From contig JAKAEB010000005.1 in assembly GCA_021818445.1 (NCBI GenBank), positions 41,530-105,529 on the forward strand: DNA of 64,000 bases, given 5' to 3'. A program made the translations under genes and the position numbers. The notes beneath the pieces are model-generated. The model saw only the letters and a list, made by a program, of their open reading frames with translations, was not told where the DNA came from and did not search any database. The stretch's first letter is position 1; each line of letters starts with the position of its first letter. Positions 17,139 to 24,857 of this stretch are shown here, one piece after another. The stretch comes from Planctomycetota bacterium. Its GTDB lineage: Bacteria; Planctomycetota; Phycisphaerae; WQYP01.

Positions 17139-17639
17139 ATGGCGTCTAATCATACATTTGATATCGTCAACGAAATTGATCTCCAGGCCATGGACGAGGC
17201 GATCGTTCAAGCCCGCCGGGAAATTGCCAATCGCTACGACTTTCGCGGTTCGGCGGCCGGTATCGGCGATTTTGACCGGAAGGAAAAATTATTAACTCTC
17301 ACCGCCGACCATGAACCGCAGCTTGATGCCGTCATCGAGGTGCTGATATCCAAGATGGTGAAACGAGGTGTCGATTCGCGCGTGCTTGATCGGCAGAAGA
17401 TTGAGGCCGCCACCCACAAAACACTTCGCCAGGTGGTTAAACTCAAATCGGGCATTGATCGGGATAACGCCAAGACGCTTCAGCAGCGCATCAAAGATTT
17501 GGGGCTTAAGGTAAATGTTTCCATCCAGGGCGAGACACTTCGGGTGGCAGGCCCCAAAATTGACGATCTGCAGGCGATAATTGCCGAGTTTAAAGCGCGT
17601 CCGCCGGCGGTACCGGTGCAATTCACCAACTTCAGATAA
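17139..17639 (+). CDS. yajQ: YajQ-family nucleotide-binding protein
   Basis: 166 residues, the family's usual length. The N-terminus FDIVNEIDLQAMDEAIVQARREI.NRYDFRGS and the end KLGLKVN.SIQGE..RV.G...DDLQ are YajQ (UPF0234/DUF520) hallmarks. Members bind RNA, GTP or cyclic-di-GMP depending on species; a cyclic-di-GMP receptor role is known in Xanthomonas. The start at 17139 has GGAAGGAAA upstream; the frame open from 17031 is not conserved. Confidence 0.95.
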   Translation: MASNHTFDIVNEIDLQAMDEAIVQARREIANRYDFRGSAAGIGDFDRKEKLLTLTADHEPQLDAVIEVLISKMVKRGVDSRVLDRQKIEAATHKTLRQVVKLKSGIDRDNAKTLQQRIKDLGLKVNVSIQGETLRVAGPKIDDLQAIIAEFKARPPAVPVQFTNFR

Positions 17640-17656
17640 AACGCTTCGGGTGGTAA

Positions 17657-18415
17657 ATGAGGAAATTTAATACCAAGCCGGCACTGCATGTTGAGCCAAC
17701 CACCCTCTGGGAATATCCGTCGCAAGATTACGGCACGTCTCCACATGGTGATACCGGCTTTCTGGGGGCCACACCCGCATGGGTCATATGGAATCTTCTC
17801 CAGCGCTACACACGCGAAAATGATAAGGTGCTCGATCCTATGTGCGGCAGCGGCACCACGATAGATGTTGCCGAGGAACTTCATCGCATACCCATTGGCT
17901 GTGATCTTGCCCCCACCCGCCCGGATATTCAACAGGCCGACGCCCGCTATTTGCCATTGAAAAGTGGCACCGTTGATTTTGCGTTTGTCGATCCCCCCTA
18001 CAGCACGCACATTCACTATTCTGATGACAAGCGCTGCATCGGCAAATTGGACGCATCACCCATCGATGGCCCCCCTGCCGATAACCCGTATTACCGCGCT
18101 ATGGACGACGTATTTAAGGAACTGAATCGCGTGCTTAAGCCGCGCCGCTACCTTGCCATTTATGTCAGTGATTCATTCAAAAAGGGCAAGCCGTTCATGC
18201 CGATCGGCTTTGAATTGTTTTCCATTTTGCGGCGGCGTTTTCAACCCGTGGACATCATTGCGGTGGTGCGGCACAACCAAAAATTGACCCGCAATCACTG
18301 GCAGACGGAAGCGGTGCGAGGAAACTTTTTTCTGCGGGGGTTCAATTACCTGCTGATATTCAAAAAGCCCGAATCATCCACCGCACGCCCATCAGGCTCA
18401 ACGACCGCGGCCTGA
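17657..18415 (+). CDS. Orphan SAM-dependent DNA methyltransferase (N6/N4-type)
   Basis: 252 residues. Motif I (VLDPMCGSGTTIDVAEE) comes before motif IV (FAFVDPPYSTHIHYSD), the order of non-permuted amino-methyltransferases; DPPY marks N6-adenine or N4-cytosine chemistry, or a guanine-N2 RNA relative. A separate target-recognition domain is not obvious, and no restriction enzyme or specificity gene adjoins it, so a regulatory or RNA-modifying role is possible. It follows yajQ by 17 bp and its 3' end overlaps the convergent DUF2156 gene by 18 bp. Confidence 0.75.
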   Translation: MRKFNTKPALHVEPTTLWEYPSQDYGTSPHGDTGFLGATPAWVIWNLLQRYTRENDKVLDPMCGSGTTIDVAEELHRIPIGCDLAPTRPDIQQADARYLPLKSGTVDFAFVDPPYSTHIHYSDDKRCIGKLDASPIDGPPADNPYYRAMDDVFKELNRVLKPRRYLAIYVSDSFKKGKPFMPIGFELFSILRRRFQPVDIIAVVRHNQKLTRNHWQTEAVRGNFFLRGFNYLLIFKKPESSTARPSGSTTAA

Positions 18416-19549
18416 CAGCAGCAATCTGCCATCAGATTTATGTGAAGCCGCAGTTCCCGCCGGCCAGAAAAACAAATGGGCCAGCGCAACGGCCAATTCT
18501 GGCATCGAGATACGTCGATCTGCCAGCATATAAACTGGCTCCCACGGCATATCGCAAAGCCGGTGCCGAAACGCCTCGAGGCCGGCAAAATTATAGAATC
18601 GATTGCCCCAGCGGCGTGCGCACCAACGCATCAACCGAAATGACCACGGATTGCTGTATCGATTCGCCAGATAGCGCTCGCTTAGCGCGGTCAGTCCCAG
18701 CGACATCTGCCCATCGTTGGGCAGGCACCCCCGCGAGAGTACATGGTCGCATAATGCCTCAATGACGCCATTGGGTGCGTCGGGTCTGCGTATCATGTGC
18801 TCGGCGAGAAATCGATTCCCGACGGGTGGCGCTGCAAGGCATATGTACGCCATAACCTCACCTTTCTCATTCACGGCAGCATGAACACCGTGATAATATT
18901 CCAGGTGCGTTGAGAGCCGCGCGTCGGCGGCAAACCCCATTGGCGGTGCCGGCCGGGTGTCAATCCATGCACAGAGACAAGTGCTGATTTCCTGCAGCAT
19001 GCGTGCTGTGGCGTCCCGCCCCGATAGCCGCACGGGAACAAACCTCATCCCGCGCCGACCACGATTGATCTGGGCCCTGAGTCCCGCCGACTGCGTCTTC
19101 AAATGACGCCATTTATCGCTGGTCAATACCGGCTGCGATCCAATAAGTATCCGTCTGCGTCCGGTCGCCAATCGATGCGTCTGCGGGGCCTCGGCACCAA
19201 AATAAACGCAACGCAACTTCCGTCTGGCCATTTTGCGCTCAAATTCCTCGGTGACCGCCGCCATATCTGCGATGGAGGCAATCGGGCTTCCCAAGGCAAA
19301 TACAATCCTCCCCCGACGAGAGTAGTACACACAACCCCGCGAAAGCCGTTCGCACTTCAGTCGCGATTTTACCGCCGGAGTTTGAATATACTCACCAACC
19401 GGTCGATTCAACTTTGGTTGATAGGTCACTTCAGACGGGCGATCCACATTTTCAGGCAATTCAGCTAAGTAAGGCACCGGCACTTGAGGGCGTTCCCGTG
19501 CGGTAGATACGAGGGCTGACTCCGAATTCTCGGCCATATTCAGAGACAA
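18398..19549 (-). CDS. DUF2156 protein (MprF C-terminal-like aminoacyltransferase domain)
   Basis: Up to 383 residues. Residues about 130-360 match the DUF2156 domain of phosphatidylglycerol lysyltransferases (GSQPVLTSDKWRH ... LRAQINRGRRG ... HMIRRPDAPNGVIEAL ... NFAGLEAFRHR), which moves amino acids from tRNA to a lipid. The membrane flippase half of MprF is absent, so this is the soluble enzymatic half alone; the acceptor is unknown. Its annotated start overlaps the upstream kinase-like gene by about 80 bp, so translation may begin later, for example at a TTG near 19411. The pair is likely co-transcribed. Confidence 0.72.
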   Translation of the reverse strand: MSLNMAENSESALVSTARERPQVPVPYLAELPENVDRPSEVTYQPKLNRPVGEYIQTPAVKSRLKCERLSRGCVYYSRRGRIVFALGSPIASIADMAAVTEEFERKMARRKLRCVYFGAEAPQTHRLATGRRRILIGSQPVLTSDKWRHLKTQSAGLRAQINRGRRGMRFVPVRLSGRDATARMLQEISTCLCAWIDTRPAPPMGFAADARLSTHLEYYHGVHAAVNEKGEVMAYICLAAPPVGNRFLAEHMIRRPDAPNGVIEALCDHVLSRGCLPNDGQMSLGLTALSERYLANRYSNPWSFRLMRWCARRWGNRFYNFAGLEAFRHRLCDMPWEPVYMLADRRISMPELAVALAHLFFWPAGTAASHKSDGRLLLSGRGR

Positions 19550-20873
19550 CCCCCAAAAGATGATCGGTCGCTTTCACACTCGCGGGCATAAGTACAATTA
19601 CCAATTGCCCATCTCCCATTTCTGTCACCCGCGCACCATAGGCACCGCACCCCGCTGCGGCATCGGTTAAACGCGCGATTACCCAATCGGCGTGAGGCGA
19701 CGACAAACCCAGTCGCAATCGGTAACTGTGCTGCGACGCCAGCAGCAATCGGCCGGCCCTCTGCGCACTTAATATACGCGCCGCCTCGGGCAATGGTTCA
19801 TTCCAGTTAGGAGCCAATTCCTCCATTGCTTGTAAAAAGTTTTCGGCATAGTCCCCCTCACCGATGAGATGATCCACCGCCGCGCGGATATGGTAAAAAT
19901 GATCCAGATCGATGCCAACTCCGGGTAACTCCCCGTAGCTGCGTGTAAAGTCGCGCCCGCGCATACGCCGCGGGAGCAAGGCTCGAAAATAGCGTTTGTA
20001 AAGCCCCGGTGAAATATTTCCTAAATATCCGCCGGTGTTGGGTTCAAGCCCGAGGTCACGGTACACAGTCTCGATAATACGCATCCCCATCGCCCCGGCT
20101 ACCATCACGCGCTGCGCAATGGCAGGTGCGTCAGGATTTTTCGCATCCAGTTCGATCGCCAATAACTGAATATTATCCGCAACAGGGATCGTCCCGAGTA
20201 ATTGATGGGGCTGACAACGATACCGCAGCAGACAAGCACCGCCGCCCGTCGGAGCGCACAATGCGGTCAATGCATCGACCGTGTGCGCGTGGCTGACACC
20301 ACCTTCTGCCAGCGCATGAGCCGCCATCTCGGCCTTTTCAAGCGGGGTGGCGGCAATTCGATAATAATCGCACAGGCACTGCACCAAAGCCGCAGCCAAC
20401 GCATTAAATGCCGCAGTTGATCCGCGAAGGCTTATGGCATTGTCGATCCCGATGGATAGCCCCTCACCTACGTTCCGAACATTGCCAAAATGGATACGTG
20501 TGGCAATGTGGCGCATGGTGGTCAGTGCAAGGTTAAAGCAGATTGCATCGTCACCCGGATGGCTGGAAACATCCGCCCTCCAGTCAGCATCGAGCAGATG
20601 GCTGATCGCCAGCCTGATCTGAGCTTGCCTCGCGTTACCCGACGAGCATATGAAAATCCATAGGTATCCATCGCGACGCGGTGCCACTGCCACGGTGGCC
20701 CTCATGCCTAACGTGCTTTGGGCCACAACGCCACCGGTGTGCGCCGCAAGGCCGCCAGATACGTCAAGTCGCGCTGGCGCACTGGCGGTAATAATGGCGT
20801 CGGCCGCTGCGCAATATTCCCCCGCTAGTAATTGATTGATTAAACGTGCTCGGTCATCCGCACTGCTGGCCAT
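19461..20873 (-). CDS. Galactokinase-like GHMP kinase with degenerate ATP loop
   Basis: 470 residues. The start resembles galactokinase motif 1 (ASAPARLDVSGGLAAHTGG) and the end holds motif 3 (GAYGARVTEMGDGQ). Motif 2, normally PxGxGLSSSAA, reads here as SIGIDNAISLRGSTAAFN, so the phosphate-binding loop is altered. Between them HTVDALTALCAP may carry the catalytic Asp. GHMP kinases phosphorylate small sugars or similar alcohols; galactose, glucuronate or a related sugar are candidates. The altered loop may mean a changed or lost activity. The DUF2156 gene overlaps its 3' end. Confidence 0.65.
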   Translation of the reverse strand: MASSADDRARLINQLLAGEYCAAADAIITASAPARLDVSGGLAAHTGGVVAQSTLGMRATVAVAPRRDGYLWIFICSSGNARQAQIRLAISHLLDADWRADVSSHPGDDAICFNLALTTMRHIATRIHFGNVRNVGEGLSIGIDNAISLRGSTAAFNALAAALVQCLCDYYRIAATPLEKAEMAAHALAEGGVSHAHTVDALTALCAPTGGGACLLRYRCQPHQLLGTIPVADNIQLLAIELDAKNPDAPAIAQRVMVAGAMGMRIIETVYRDLGLEPNTGGYLGNISPGLYKRYFRALLPRRMRGRDFTRSYGELPGVGIDLDHFYHIRAAVDHLIGEGDYAENFLQAMEELAPNWNEPLPEAARILSAQRAGRLLLASQHSYRLRLGLSSPHADWVIARLTDAAAGCGAYGARVTEMGDGQLVIVLMPASVKATDHLLGVVSEYGREFGVSPRIYRTGTPSSAGALLS

Positions 20874-21366
20874 CGTTCAGAATATACGCGCCCCAACGGC
20901 ATAGCGGCAAGTGCCTTCCTCCCAAGCCTGAAATTCGTATTGCATCTGTCCCTTGCGAATAATGGCGAGGCGGCAAGTAATAACAAAAGAAAAGGCAGCG
21001 GCACCAAGCATGCCGGTTGCGAGTTGTCGGTTGCGGGCGGTCGGGACAGGAGACGCGCATTTTCTTTGGTCGACAGCACATGCAGCGGTGTAACGAAGCC
21101 GCGGCTGATTGCCAAGGCTTGCCAATTGCGCAGGTGAATCAGTCGCAAAGCGATATGAAGTAGAGTGCAGCTCGGGCTTTTATCCTGCAGTACCCTCAGT
21201 CCGCTTTACCGTCCATGAATGCTGTAGCCAACTCCGCGCGCCGCACGGAGAGATTCCATTATCGCCCGCAGAGTGCGCGAGGATCGCAAATACATTTTTA
21301 TTGAATGACAACGCGCCGGGCAAGACCGGATTTACGCACTGGGGCACCGCCGCGCACGTATTACAG

Positions 21367-21384
21367 CCACCGGCTTGCCGGTGG
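21367..21384. repeat. Perfect palindrome CCACCGGC-TT-GCCGGTGG
   Basis: Eight-bp arms with two bases between. It is the first of a set of like palindromes here; it matches the form of the one at 21456-21473 with an extra CG pair exchanged. Confidence 0.6.
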
Positions 21385-21455
21385 TTCGTGCATTGGCGGT
21401 TGGCGGTTGGCGGACGGGCTGCGACAGGCGGTGGCGGGCCTTGCAGGCATGCAGA

Positions 21456-21473
21456 CACCGGGCAAGCCCGGTG
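21456..21473. repeat. Perfect palindrome CACCGGGC-AA-GCCCGGTG
   Basis: Eight-bp arms with two bases between, 71 bp after the former. A weaker relative, CCGGGCAAGACCGG, is at 21316-21329. Together they look like a small REP-type palindromic cluster. Confidence 0.6.
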
Positions 21474-21572
21474 CTATGTATTTCTGTTGGAAAATCCGTT
21501 ATCAATGCGGCGTATAGCACAACTTTGCACAGCGGAGAGCGTGAGAAGAGCCAACATCTTTCATTGGCCGAA

Positions 21573-21599
21573 AAGCCGCCGGGACAAGTCCGGCGGCTT
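21573..21599 (-). terminator. Terminator hairpin after gcvP
   Basis: Perfect 10-bp arms (AAGCCGCCGG and its partner) with a 7-base loop, 97 bp after the gcvP stop; on the minus strand it ends in TTTT. It may also be a member of the same palindrome set. Confidence 0.6.
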
Positions 21600-21695
21600 A
21601 CTGGCTGTCACCTTTTTATATTTTTTTTCATTTTATCCGTGGATCTGCTCCCCTGCTCACGATAATACCATCCCTCTTCCAGAGTGGTAATCGGC

Positions 21696-24629
21696 TCAGG
21701 AGGCTTCCTGCGGCGGCGGGCACGCACAAAACAGATGCCGATCGCCGTAGGCACCGTCAATACGCCGGACAGAGGGCCAAAACTTTCTTGTGTGCAGGCC
21801 ATCCACGGGATAGGCGGCCTGCTGACGGCTGTAGGCATGAGGCCAATCGGCAGCCAGCATTTCGGCCGTATGGGGCGCATTTTTCAAGGGGTTATCACGC
21901 CGGTCCCATTGGCCCTGTTCGATATTACCAATCTCATGGCGTATCTGAATCAGTGCGTCGCAGAACCGATCCAGTTCGCCCTTGGACTCACTTTCCGTTG
22001 GTTCAAGCATCAATGTACCCGGCTCCGGCCAGGAGACGGTCGGGGCGTGAAAGCCGTAGTCCATAAGACGTTTGGCGATGTCTTCAACCTTGATACCGGC
22101 AGAGGCTTCAAACGGGCGGCAGTCAATAATAAATTCATGGGCCACGCGCCCCTGCCGACCGCGAAAGCGGATGGCATAGTGGTCTTTAAGCCGCTGGGTC
22201 ATGTAGTTGGCATTTAATATGGCGACCATGGTGGCAAGGGCAAGCCCCGGCGCACCCATCATGGCGATATAGGCCCACGAAATGGTGAGTATCGAGGCAC
22301 TGCCGTACGGTGCCGCCGACACGGGCCCGATGGCATTGGCACCGCCGATACCGGCTGTGGGATGGCCCGGCAGAAAGGGGACGAGCTTTTGCACCACTCC
22401 GATGGGGCCCATCCCCGGCCCCCCACCACCATGCGGAATGCAGAACGTTTTGTGCAGATTCAGATGGCAGACATCGGCCCCCACATCGGCTGGGCGGCAG
22501 AGACCCACCATGGCATTCATGTTGGCCCCATCCATGTACACGAGGCCACCAGTCTCGTGTACCACTCGGCACACCTCTTCGATGGTTTCTTCAAATACGC
22601 CGTGGGTGGATGGATAGGTGGCCATGAGGCAGGCGAGGCGGTCGCGATACATGCCCGATTTTTTGTGCAGGTCGGTCAGGTCGATGCTGCCCTGCGGATC
22701 GCAATCGACGGTAACAACTTCCATCCCGGCAATCACGGCACTGGCGGGGTTGGTGCCGTGCGCGGAAACGGGTATCAGGCAGACATTACGATGGCTCTGC
22801 CCGTTGGAGGCATGAAAGGCCGCAATGACGCGCAGGCCCGCATACTCCCCCTGCGAGCCGGCATTGGGCTGCAGCGACACACCATCAAAACCGGTGATTT
22901 CGCACAAAAAACGCTCAAGCTGCCCGGTGAGCAGGCTGTAACCGGTGCTTTGGTCCGCCGGCGCAAAAGGGTGCATATCCGCCCAGCAAGGCTGCGTGAA
23001 CGGTACCATCTCCGACGCGCTGTTGAGTTTCATGGTGCACGAACCGAGGGGGATCATGGAATGGGTAAGCGACAGATCTTTGGATTCCAGGTACCGCATG
23101 TAGCGCTGCATATCGGTTTCGTTATGGTATTGATTAAATACGGGGTGCGTCATAAATGGCGTCTGCCGGTGCATATCGACGGGCAGGGCCTTGCGGGCCG
23201 CCTTTACCACCGGGTCAAGCAGAAATGGCAGCGGCCGATTAGGGGAAAAGACGTGGAGCAGTGCATGGACATCATCCATGGTGGTGCGCTGGTCGAGCGA
23301 AATACCGATGGTGTCGTCATCATAACGCCGCAGGTTAATCTGCCGCCGTTGCGCTTCACGATGAATATCAGCCGCCATCGACTCAATAGATGGAATGATC
23401 CGCAGGGTATCAAAAAAATGGCCGTGGACCAGTTGATGCCCCAACTTGCGCAGACCCGTCGCCAGGACGCAGGTCCAGCCATGAATGCGACTGGCGATGG
23501 TGCGCAAGCCGTCCGGGCCGTGGTAAACGCCGTGCATGGAAGCCACGATGGCTGGCAGTACTTGCGCGGTGCAGATGTTGCTGGTGGCTTTTTCACGCCG
23601 GATATGCTGTTCGCGTGTTTGAATTGCCAGACGGTATGCAGGGCGACCGGCGGCGTCGCGCGATACGCCGACAATTCGGCCCGGCAGCTTGCGGGCGTAT
23701 TCCATGCGAGTGGACATGAACGCCGCATGCGGCCCCCCGAAGCCCATTGGCATCCCGAGCCGCTGCGCATTGCCAACGGCAATGTCGGCCCCCAATTTTC
23801 CAGGCGACTCAAGTATGGTCAGTGCCAGCAGATCGGTGGTCACCGCCACCAGTGCTCCGTGCTGATGGGCAGCAGCAGAGAGTTGGCTGATGTCGCGTAA
23901 TTTGCCGTCGGATGCGGGGTATCCGATAAGAAAGCCAAAATAACCAGGGTCGCTGGCATCGAGTTGATCCACATCACCCACCTCATAGGCAATATTCAAA
24001 CCGGCGGCGCGGGCGGCTACCACTTCAATAGTTTGCGGGTGCAGGTCCTGGGCGATGAAGAATACTTTTTTGTCTGTGTCGGCCAGGGCGCGGCACATGC
24101 TCATCGCCTCGCCGGCTGCCGTGGCCTCATCAAGCATGGACGCATTGGCCAGGGGGAGGCCGGTTAAATCGGCCACCATGGTTTGGAAATTTAACAAGGC
24201 TTCAAGCCGTCCTTGAGCAATTTCAGCTTGATAAGGGGTGTATTGGGTGTACCAGCCGGGATTAGCGAGAATGTTGCGCTCGATCACAGGCTCGGTGATA
24301 CAGGGGTAATACCCCATACCGATAAAGGACCGGAAGATTTTATTCTGGCGGCCCAGGCGCTGGAGATTTTCAGCCATTTGCGTTTCAGACATCGGATGGG
24401 CGAGAGCCAGAGAATCGTGCAGGCGGATGGATTCGGGGATGGTTTGGGCGACGAGTTCATCAAGGCTGCCCAGGCCAAGGGTCGCAAGCATATCGCTGAT
24501 ATCTGCGGCCGATGGGCCGATGTGCCGCTCGTAAAACGGGCGGCGCGCCTCAAGCATGTTCCAGCTTATGGCGTCGGGGGTAGAGGTAGGTAACTCACGG
24601 GCATCCTGTTTAACGGTAATGACATCCAT
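21696..24629 (-). CDS. gcvP: Glycine dehydrogenase (decarboxylating), full-length P protein
   Basis: About 977 residues, the full P1+P2 form. The N-terminal half starts with FYERHIGPSAADISDMLATLG. The C-terminal half has the PLP lysine in NLHKTFCIPHGGGGPGMG. It decarboxylates glycine and passes the aminomethyl group to H protein in the glycine cleavage system; gcvT, gcvH and the L protein are not in the window. The ATG at 24629 has GGAAGGA at the right distance; an upstream GTG at 24653 is in frame but would overlap that site. No glycine riboswitch was recognised in the leader. Confidence 0.97.
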   Translation of the reverse strand: MDVITVKQDARELPTSTPDAISWNMLEARRPFYERHIGPSAADISDMLATLGLGSLDELVAQTIPESIRLHDSLALAHPMSETQMAENLQRLGRQNKIFRSFIGMGYYPCITEPVIERNILANPGWYTQYTPYQAEIAQGRLEALLNFQTMVADLTGLPLANASMLDEATAAGEAMSMCRALADTDKKVFFIAQDLHPQTIEVVAARAAGLNIAYEVGDVDQLDASDPGYFGFLIGYPASDGKLRDISQLSAAAHQHGALVAVTTDLLALTILESPGKLGADIAVGNAQRLGMPMGFGGPHAAFMSTRMEYARKLPGRIVGVSRDAAGRPAYRLAIQTREQHIRREKATSNICTAQVLPAIVASMHGVYHGPDGLRTIASRIHGWTCVLATGLRKLGHQLVHGHFFDTLRIIPSIESMAADIHREAQRRQINLRRYDDDTIGISLDQRTTMDDVHALLHVFSPNRPLPFLLDPVVKAARKALPVDMHRQTPFMTHPVFNQYHNETDMQRYMRYLESKDLSLTHSMIPLGSCTMKLNSASEMVPFTQPCWADMHPFAPADQSTGYSLLTGQLERFLCEITGFDGVSLQPNAGSQGEYAGLRVIAAFHASNGQSHRNVCLIPVSAHGTNPASAVIAGMEVVTVDCDPQGSIDLTDLHKKSGMYRDRLACLMATYPSTHGVFEETIEEVCRVVHETGGLVYMDGANMNAMVGLCRPADVGADVCHLNLHKTFCIPHGGGGPGMGPIGVVQKLVPFLPGHPTAGIGGANAIGPVSAAPYGSASILTISWAYIAMMGAPGLALATMVAILNANYMTQRLKDHYAIRFRGRQGRVAHEFIIDCRPFEASAGIKVEDIAKRLMDYGFHAPTVSWPEPGTLMLEPTESESKGELDRFCDALIQIRHEIGNIEQGQWDRRDNPLKNAPHTAEMLAADWPHAYSRQQAAYPVDGLHTRKFWPSVRRIDGAYGDRHLFCACPPPQEAS

Positions 24630-24857
24630 CGGGGGGTATATCCTTCCAAGCACATTTCTGCGGAAATTATAGCCGATTCAGTTTCCGAACGTCGGCCCAC
24701 CAAACATTCCTGCGACGCTCCTATTATGAGATGTTATTTGTGGGCTGGCAGTTCATGGATCGACGGGCTTTCAATCCAGAAGTTTACTTTGCCGCGTAGT
24801 GTAATTTACCTGAGCGGGCCATTCAGAGGGGCAAGGGGTGTAAGGATTGGGGGTTAA

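Larger units (their letters stand above)
20874..21695. other. 820-bp non-coding stretch with clustered palindromes
   Basis: No convincing gene on either strand. Frames such as 21109-21690 on the plus strand lack a family or start site. The sequence holds several hairpins of related CCGG-GCAAG-CCGG type and tandem GGCGGTTG/GGCGGTTGGCGG runs. It lies between the start of the GHMP gene and the end of gcvP, so it contains the promoter of the former and the terminator of the latter. Confidence 0.6.

Noticed and set aside
17657..18415. Restriction-modification system
   Set aside because: The methyltransferase has no nuclease or specificity gene in reach; neighbours are yajQ and DUF2156.
21109..21690. 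193-codon plus-strand frame
   Set aside because: Covers the palindrome-rich non-coding stretch; composition is not protein-like and no start signal is seen.
22362..23900. Long open frame (512 codons) on the plus strand
   Set aside because: It lies wholly antisense to gcvP, which has full family support; the frame is open because of GC-rich third positions.
24630..24857. Glycine riboswitch before gcvP
   Set aside because: The conserved glycine-aptamer core was looked for and not found.
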